From: an uncultured Prevotella sp.
GTDB taxonomy: Bacteria; Bacteroidota; Bacteroidia; Bacteroidales; Bacteroidaceae
DNA: 18,309 nt
Assembly (NCBI GenBank): GCA_900556465.1
Contig: USPK01000036.1
Span: forward strand, 1-18,309
Direction of reading: 5' to 3'
Below are positions 16,021-18,309 of the stretch, in pieces. A model generated the notes under the pieces. That model was not told the DNA's origin, did not search any database, and saw nothing but the letters and a program-made list of their open reading frames with translations. Both the position numbers and the translations under genes were made by a program. The first letter of the stretch is position 1. Each line of letters starts with the position of its first letter.

Positions 16021-16063
16021 AAAAAACGCGCCCTATCCCCGTCGCGACGGGAATAGGGCGCGT
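16021..16063 (-). terminator. Palindromic terminator of the upstream lipoprotein copy
   Basis: Positions 16026-16063 form a 38-nt near-palindrome like the one at 13473-13510, with the same C/A mismatch and the same CCCGTCG/CGACGGG core. The third stem pair is G-C here and T-A in the other copy, a compensatory change. On the minus strand six T follow (16021-16026). It begins 54 bp after the stop codon. Confidence 0.9.
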
Positions 16064-16117
16064 AGCAGCGGTGCCTGGCCTCCAGGACGCGGGGCAAGGC
16101 CGACTGCCGTAAACGGA

Positions 16118-18229
16118 TTACCAGATGTCCTCGGGCTGTACGCCGTTGTAGACGGACGTCGGTACAAATTCGATGTAGTCCAGGAAGAACTGCGCGTCGA
16201 TCTTTCTCAGGGCCGACTTCATGCGGAGGTAGTACGTCTGGTTGGCGTTCAGGTTCTGCACGGTCAGGATGGCGCGGCAAACGGCATTACCCGTGATCAC
16301 GTCGCGCAAGGGCGAGTCGCCATTACCGTTGCAGACGGTGGCGTACTGCGGCGCCTTCATCCAGCCCTGGTTACGCAGGTTGCGGTCGTTCTCTATGTTC
16401 GTCTGCTCGTCGTCTACGTCAGCTACGGCGGGGATAGCCGGGTTGTTCTGCATGCTCTGGCGCATGTCGATGGGCAGTCCGACAGGAGCCAGACGGAGCG
16501 GGTCGCTGCCGAAGTAGAACTGGCCCATGCCGCGCATCGGATTGAGCGAAAGACCCAGACGTATCTCGTACGTACCGTTCATAGGTACGGGCGGCAGGCG
16601 GAACGTGGCGTCGAACAGACCCTCCAGCTGCATCTCGTCGCCCTGGTAGTCACGCCAGGAGGCACCACTCTGCGTGTAGAGGTAGTAAATGGTCGTACCG
16701 GTAGACGTACTTACAATGTTCTCGAAGTAATCGTTCGGGAAGTAGTTGATAGACACGCCGCGCACGTTGTTCGACGCCAGCTCGGGCAGGAAAGTCGTAA
16801 AGTCGATGCGGATACGCTCACCGCCCAGCAACTCACGGGTGCTCACGTCGTAGGTCAGGATCTTGTTGATGGGGAAGTAGAACCCGTTCTGCGCATTGTT
16901 GTCGTATTCGCCGTTGGTCGCACTCACGACGAGGCCTTCCTCGGTGACGCCCGTCACGGAGTAGTCGCCTTCAAAGCCGTCGTTGTATTCGACGAAGCGG
17001 TTCAGGTACATTGTGTGGTCGGGGTCGCCGTAGGTTCCGGCGTCGCCGGCCTGGAGCACCTTGATCAAGCCGCGGTACTTGCCAATCGTAGCGTAGTAGT
17101 CCCAGACATCGGTCGGGCAGCTCGCCGTCTGCGGGTTGCGCCAATCGCCTACGCGATAGTTGTACTCGTTACAGTGGCGCACCAGGCGGTCGTAACCCTT
17201 GCGGCCCTTCGTAAAGTGGTAGGCCACGAAGCGGTTCACGGCGTTGTCCGGATTCGTCAGGTCGCCGGCCGCGGCGGCAGTCGTCGTGGCGTCTTCGCCG
17301 GTGGAATAAATGGCGGCGCAACGCTCCTCGATGATGGCCATTACTTCGTCCCAGTTGGTCACGTTGCCCTCGGCGTCCGTCTGCAGGTTGATGCCCCACT
17401 CGCTGGCATACACGTCGTCCGGCTCAACGAAGCCGGTGTAGCCCAGGTAGCGGTGGTCCGGCATGGACAGGACTTCGCCCGTCCCGGTCGTGTACTGGTC
17501 GTCGCTCTTCGTTTCCTCGTACGTGTCGTCCCGTTCCTCGAGCAACGAGTCGCAGAGGTGTGTCTGCGTCAACAGGTAGGACATGATCTTCAAGTTCGGC
17601 GCTGCGGCGATCATGTCGGGCAGCAGGTCGGACGACGGAGCAATGACCGTCGAGACAATGTGCACCATGCCGTTGGATACTTCGTTGTCCTCGCTGATGA
17701 CGCGCGACTCGCCGTTGATGACGTAGTAGTTGTCCGCGTCGCTAGTCATCAGTTCGCAGGACAGCAGGCGGTCGTTCAGGTTAGAGAGGGGGAAGGTGCC
17801 CGGCGTAGGGAAGTCGGCCGTTTCGTAAGCGGCCTGCTCGCCGTTGTCAATGATGCAGCTGTTGGCGATAAGCTGCGCCTGTTCGTAGGTAAGGTCTGCC
17901 ACACTGGCCACGCCGAGGCTGTCCATATAGTACTGGACCGCCTCATTGTTGGGCGCGAAGACGGTGTAGTTGCCACGGGCCGAGAGCACGCTCGTTATGG
18001 AAGAGGCCTGGTCGGAATCGCCCAGGCGGACACGGTCACAGATGGCCTTGAAGTACGACAAGCTGTCGTTAGTGGAGAGGTAGTCCGTCACGGTCTGTTC
18101 CTCGGCAATGGCGTAATTACTTTCGTCGATGTTTTCCGTACAACCGGTCAGAAGGCCGTTGAAACAGAACAACGACAGAACGCCTAACGCCCCGCAAAGA
18201 GTTCGTCTGATAATGGTGTTCCTTTTCAT
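16118..18229 (-). CDS. Fasciclin (FAS1) domain surface lipoprotein, intact copy
   Basis: A 703-aa predicted outer-membrane lipoprotein. The signal peptide ends in LLTGC with Cys30 as lipid anchor, followed by TENIDES, an acidic stretch compatible with surface export in Bacteroidetes. FAS1 domain 1 spans about 45-200, with GNYTVFAPNNEA at 86-97 and NGMVHIVSTVIAP at 186-198. A second, longer FAS1-like domain spans about 212-462, with YTGFVEPDDVY at 264-274 and AQNGFYFPINKILTYD near 446-461. Residues 463-703 form a separate, probably beta-rich domain ending in FLDYIEFVP...VYNGVQPEDIW. FAS1 domains mediate adhesion or ligand binding in other organisms. Similar proteins in Bacteroides are, from memory, often found near SusC/SusD loci, but none is visible here. 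Function is therefore only broadly inferred. It is followed by its own terminator and a frameshifted tandem paralogue. Confidence 0.85.
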   Translation of the reverse strand: MKRNTIIRRTLCGALGVLSLFCFNGLLTGCTENIDESNYAIAEEQTVTDYLSTNDSLSYFKAICDRVRLGDSDQASSITSVLSARGNYTVFAPNNEAVQYYMDSLGVASVADLTYEQAQLIANSCIIDNGEQAAYETADFPTPGTFPLSNLNDRLLSCELMTSDADNYYVINGESRVISEDNEVSNGMVHIVSTVIAPSSDLLPDMIAAAPNLKIMSYLLTQTHLCDSLLEERDDTYEETKSDDQYTTGTGEVLSMPDHRYLGYTGFVEPDDVYASEWGINLQTDAEGNVTNWDEVMAIIEERCAAIYSTGEDATTTAAAAGDLTNPDNAVNRFVAYHFTKGRKGYDRLVRHCNEYNYRVGDWRNPQTASCPTDVWDYYATIGKYRGLIKVLQAGDAGTYGDPDHTMYLNRFVEYNDGFEGDYSVTGVTEEGLVVSATNGEYDNNAQNGFYFPINKILTYDVSTRELLGGERIRIDFTTFLPELASNNVRGVSINYFPNDYFENIVSTSTGTTIYYLYTQSGASWRDYQGDEMQLEGLFDATFRLPPVPMNGTYEIRLGLSLNPMRGMGQFYFGSDPLRLAPVGLPIDMRQSMQNNPAIPAVADVDDEQTNIENDRNLRNQGWMKAPQYATVCNGNGDSPLRDVITGNAVCRAILTVQNLNANQTYYLRMKSALRKIDAQFFLDYIEFVPTSVYNGVQPEDIW
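17057..17293 (-). repeat. 237-bp near-identical tract shared with the downstream paralogue
   Basis: Partner of 14503-14739. The two differences fall at 17219 and 17265. The rest of the two genes is clearly more divergent, including at synonymous sites. Confidence 0.85.
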
Positions 18230-18309
18230 AATATGCTGCTGTTGATTTATATTTTAGGTGGGTTCTATCAATTCCATTTTTTATTTCTTGCATAAGGCAG
18301 CAGAACCCT
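18230..18309 (-). other. Leader of the upstream lipoprotein, cut by the window edge
   Basis: AT-rich sequence upstream of the ATG at 18229. A 7-bp inverted repeat, GGGTTCT at 18260-18266 and AGAACCC at 18302-18308, is 35 bp apart and might form a long hairpin or a binding site, or be chance. No TAnnTTTG box is present, so the promoter probably lies beyond the window. Confidence 0.4.

Larger units (their letters stand above)
15677..16117. other. Intergenic region between the two lipoprotein copies
   Basis: About 440 bp without a supported gene. It contains a structured leader (15677-15780), the predicted promoter, an AT-rich zone (15825-15960), a perfect 12-nt palindrome TAACGGCCGTTA (15919-15930), a GC-rich segment (15950-16000), the motif copy at 16005-16018 and the terminator of the upstream copy. 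The leader shows no obvious similarity to the sequence preceding the upstream copy, so the promoters may differ. Confidence 0.6.

Overview
The window reads as chromosomal DNA of a GC-rich member of the Bacteroidales (Bacteroidota). The pointers are an FtsL of the Bacteroidetes type, a MraY with the extra periplasmic stretch seen in that group, a periplasmic cyclophilin of the Bacteroides type, fasciclin-type surface lipoproteins, and promoter matches to the Bacteroides -7 consensus TAnnTTTG. Genus cannot be fixed from this window. Every gene I can support is on the minus strand, so transcription runs from high to low coordinates.

Region 1 (10921 down to 180) is one long division and cell-wall (dcw) operon: mraZ, rsmH, ftsL, ftsI, murE, mraY, murD, ftsW, then a secreted cyclophilin-type peptidyl-prolyl isomerase, closed by a strong intrinsic terminator. 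Gaps are -4 to 53 bp. The mraZ promoter has a perfect TAATTTTG box directly beside 10-bp-spaced TGGGG repeats that look like the MraZ operator. The usual continuation murG-murC-ftsQ-ftsA-ftsZ is absent; the operon ends after the isomerase. Together the genes make the UDP-MurNAc-pentapeptide (MurE, MurD), load it on the lipid carrier (MraY), and polymerise and crosslink septal peptidoglycan (FtsW, FtsI with FtsL).

Region 2 (11181-13306) is a single-gene gyrB unit with its own -7 box and terminator.

Region 3 (13452-18309) holds two tandem paralogues of a 703-codon lipoprotein with two FAS1 (fasciclin) domains and a C-terminal domain. The upstream copy (16118-18229) is intact. The downstream copy (13564-15676) has the same length plus exactly one extra base, which breaks the frame near codon 279. 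Both copies end in nearly the same 38-nt palindromic terminator, with one compensatory base-pair change, followed by a shared GCCTTAGCCCC motif. That motif also makes up the 21-bp tandem repeat at the left edge of the window.

Most of the window is conserved housekeeping DNA and I see no defence system, mobile element, CRISPR array, tRNA or rRNA. The points most worth following are the single-base frameshift and a 237-bp near-identical tract between the lipoprotein paralogues, the recurring terminator-linked motif, an exact 43-residue tandem duplication in the pedestal of FtsI, the long N-terminal extension of FtsL, and the truncated dcw cluster with an appended isomerase.
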